The notes under the pieces were generated by a model, which did no database searches, was not told the DNA's origin, and saw only the letters and a program-made list of their open reading frames with translations. A stretch of DNA of 22,514 nucleotides from an uncultured Chloroflexota bacterium (lineage in GTDB: Bacteria; Chloroflexota; Anaerolineae; Anaerolineales; Villigracilaceae). How positions within the stretch are numbered: the stretch's first letter is position 1; every line of letters begins with the position of its first letter. The position numbers and the translations under genes are program-made. The stretch lies in NCBI GenBank assembly GCA_903837815.1, contig CAILWD010000175.1, positions 1-22,514 on the forward strand, read 5' to 3'. Below are positions 21,673-22,514 of this stretch, piece by piece.

Positions 21673-22287
21673 ATGAAAGACTTATCCGCCCTGCTTGAAG
21701 TCTCAGCCCGTGACCACAGTCATTTGTGTCCGCGCCAGATTTTGGGAGTCCGCATCGGACTCAGGGGAATGCTGGCTCTGCAACTCGAACCGAATCGAGG
21801 CTCGAAGCGACTCCTCGTCATCACCGAAACCGACGGCTGTTTCGCAGACGGTCTCTCCGCCGCGACGAACTGCACCATCGGTCATCATACCCTGCGCGTG
21901 GAAGATTACGGCAAAACCGCCGCTACCTTTATAGATACGCAAACTGGAAAAACTGTCCGCGTCGCGCCCGCCTTGGATATCCGCGAGCAAGCCTTCGCCA
22001 TCGTCCCAGATGAGCCACGTCATTACTTTGCGCAGATGCAAGCCTATCGAATCATGCCCGACGAAGCCATGCTAACCGTGCAGGAAGTCATCCTGAACAC
22101 GCCCATTGAAGAAATCGTTTCCCGCCCCGGAATGCGAATCAGCTGTGATATGTGCGGCGAAGAGATCATGAATGAACGTGAAATCCGTTGTGAAGACTCG
22201 ATTAGATGTAAATCATGCACAGGAAGTGGATATTATCGATCAAGCATTAAGGTGTGTTTTCCGCATGAAATCCCATCTTATAAATGA
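21673..22287 (+). CDS. FmdE-family protein with C-terminal zinc ribbon
   Basis: 204 residues. The N-terminal domain has H17-L-C19-P and G-C56-F-A-D-G-L ... N-C67-T-x-G ... D-Y-G-K-T-A, the hallmark pattern of FmdE (formylmethanofuran dehydrogenase subunit E family), which is found with Mo/W enzymes in bacteria lacking methanogenesis. C158/C161 and C179/C182 form a zinc ribbon. No signal peptide, so cytoplasmic. AGGAG 6 nt before ATG 21673. It ends the operon, 9 nt after ecfT. FmdE proteins are thought to act in metal or molybdopterin handling but their chemistry is not established, so a cofactor role here is inference. Confidence 0.9.
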   Translation: MKDLSALLEVSARDHSHLCPRQILGVRIGLRGMLALQLEPNRGSKRLLVITETDGCFADGLSAATNCTIGHHTLRVEDYGKTAATFIDTQTGKTVRVAPALDIREQAFAIVPDEPRHYFAQMQAYRIMPDEAMLTVQEVILNTPIEEIVSRPGMRISCDMCGEEIMNEREIRCEDSIRCKSCTGSGYYRSSIKVCFPHEIPSYK

Positions 22288-22333
22288 GACCAAAAAATCT
22301 GTTTTTGACACCTTCGCTTTTTCACCTTACAGT

Positions 22334-22514
22334 CGCAATCGAATCTGTCCGGCGGGGCATATATCATGTATACGGGTATAAATTTAAGCCGCGCTGATTT
22401 ACACCTCCTATATAGAGAACAAAACATCAATTATTGACAAACACCCCTACGTATAGGGGTGTTTTCTTTAGAATATTTCCGTAAACAATCAATCCGCTTT
22501 TTGCTGTCAATCGA
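22334..22514. repeat. right copy of ~180-bp imperfect direct repeat (runs to window end)
   Basis: Mate of 94-275. The 29-bp identical run is at 22356-22384, the palindrome at 22439-22464 and TAAACAATCAATCC near 22482-22495. Because the window ends inside homology, the true repeat may be longer. It begins about 45 nt after the FmdE-family stop codon, with no gene between. Confidence 0.85.
22439..22470 (+). terminator. palindromic terminator-like hairpin after the ECF/FmdE operon
   Basis: AAACACCCCTA (22439-22449) pairs perfectly with TAGGGGTGTTT (22454-22464) around a CGTA loop, followed by TCTTTA. An 11-bp stem with a T-rich exit, the best terminator candidate in the window, placed about 150 nt after the last gene. 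An operator reading is also possible because the left repeat carries the same dyad far from any certain gene end. Confidence 0.6.

Noticed and set aside
22172..22381. 69-codon + strand ORF overlapping the end of the FmdE-family gene and the right repeat
   Set aside because: Different frame over a well-supported gene, runs into the non-coding repeat and has no ribosome binding site.
1..22514. CRISPR arrays, tRNA or rRNA genes, insertion sequences, transposase or integrase genes
   Set aside because: None seen: no regularly spaced short repeats, no recombinase-like reading frame and no recognisable RNA gene on either strand by eye.

Overview
The window is a compact, one-directional gene cluster (about 52-55% GC by eye, every convincing gene on the + strand) built around a DmsABC-type molybdoenzyme. 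Protein style (long CX2CH-containing beta-propeller protein, multi-TM/GAF sensor kinase, FmdE and ECF genes next to a molybdoenzyme) suggests an anaerobic or facultative member of the Chloroflexota, probably Anaerolineae. That placement is inference: there is no rRNA or other marker here.

Layout. 1-808: possible tail of an upstream gene, a terminator-like hairpin, the left copy of a ~180-bp repeat, a small unknown ORF and a good sigma70-type promoter. 809-4490: sensing module, consisting of a membrane histidine kinase, a DmsC-like membrane protein and a NarL-type response regulator. 4499-5299: a lipoprotein with seven potential haem sites. 5300-5533: a regulatory gap with a perfect 22-bp palindrome. 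5534-9533: dmsA, dmsB and dmsC. 9598-15749: accessory genes, namely a WD40-propeller/cytochrome membrane protein, a TorD-family chaperone, a multi-cluster ferredoxin-like protein and a radical SAM protein. 15763-16957: a private Tat export set (TatA, TatC, TatB-like). 16958-17205: a gap with a structured leader. 17206-22287: a transport/cofactor block, namely a THEP1-like NTPase, a fused double EcfA ATPase, a methyltransferase, an ECF-like S component, a small lipoprotein with a molybdopterin-oxidoreductase-like fold, EcfT and an FmdE-family protein. 22288-22514: the right copy of the repeat, with a terminator-like palindrome.

How it may work together. The kinase/regulator pair would sense a respiratory cue and switch on dmsABC. 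DmsA carries a twin-arginine signal, binds Mo-bis-MGD through a Ser ligand and a [4Fe-4S] cluster, is matured by the TorD-type chaperone and exported by the locally encoded Tat translocase. DmsB and DmsC link it to the quinone pool. The haem lipoprotein and the propeller-cytochrome protein suggest additional electron transfer on the outer face of the membrane. The ECF/FmdE block plausibly supplies something the molybdoenzyme needs (a pterin, metal or cofactor precursor), but the substrate cannot be read from sequence.

Most notable: (i) an ECF importer interleaved with a lipoprotein, an FmdE protein, a THEP1-like NTPase and a methyltransferase beside a molybdoenzyme, a candidate undescribed cofactor-acquisition system; (ii) a DmsC paralogue sitting between a histidine kinase and its response regulator; (iii) a seven-bladed WD40 propeller fused to three CXXCH motifs; (iv) ~180-bp imperfect direct repeats bracketing the whole cluster.
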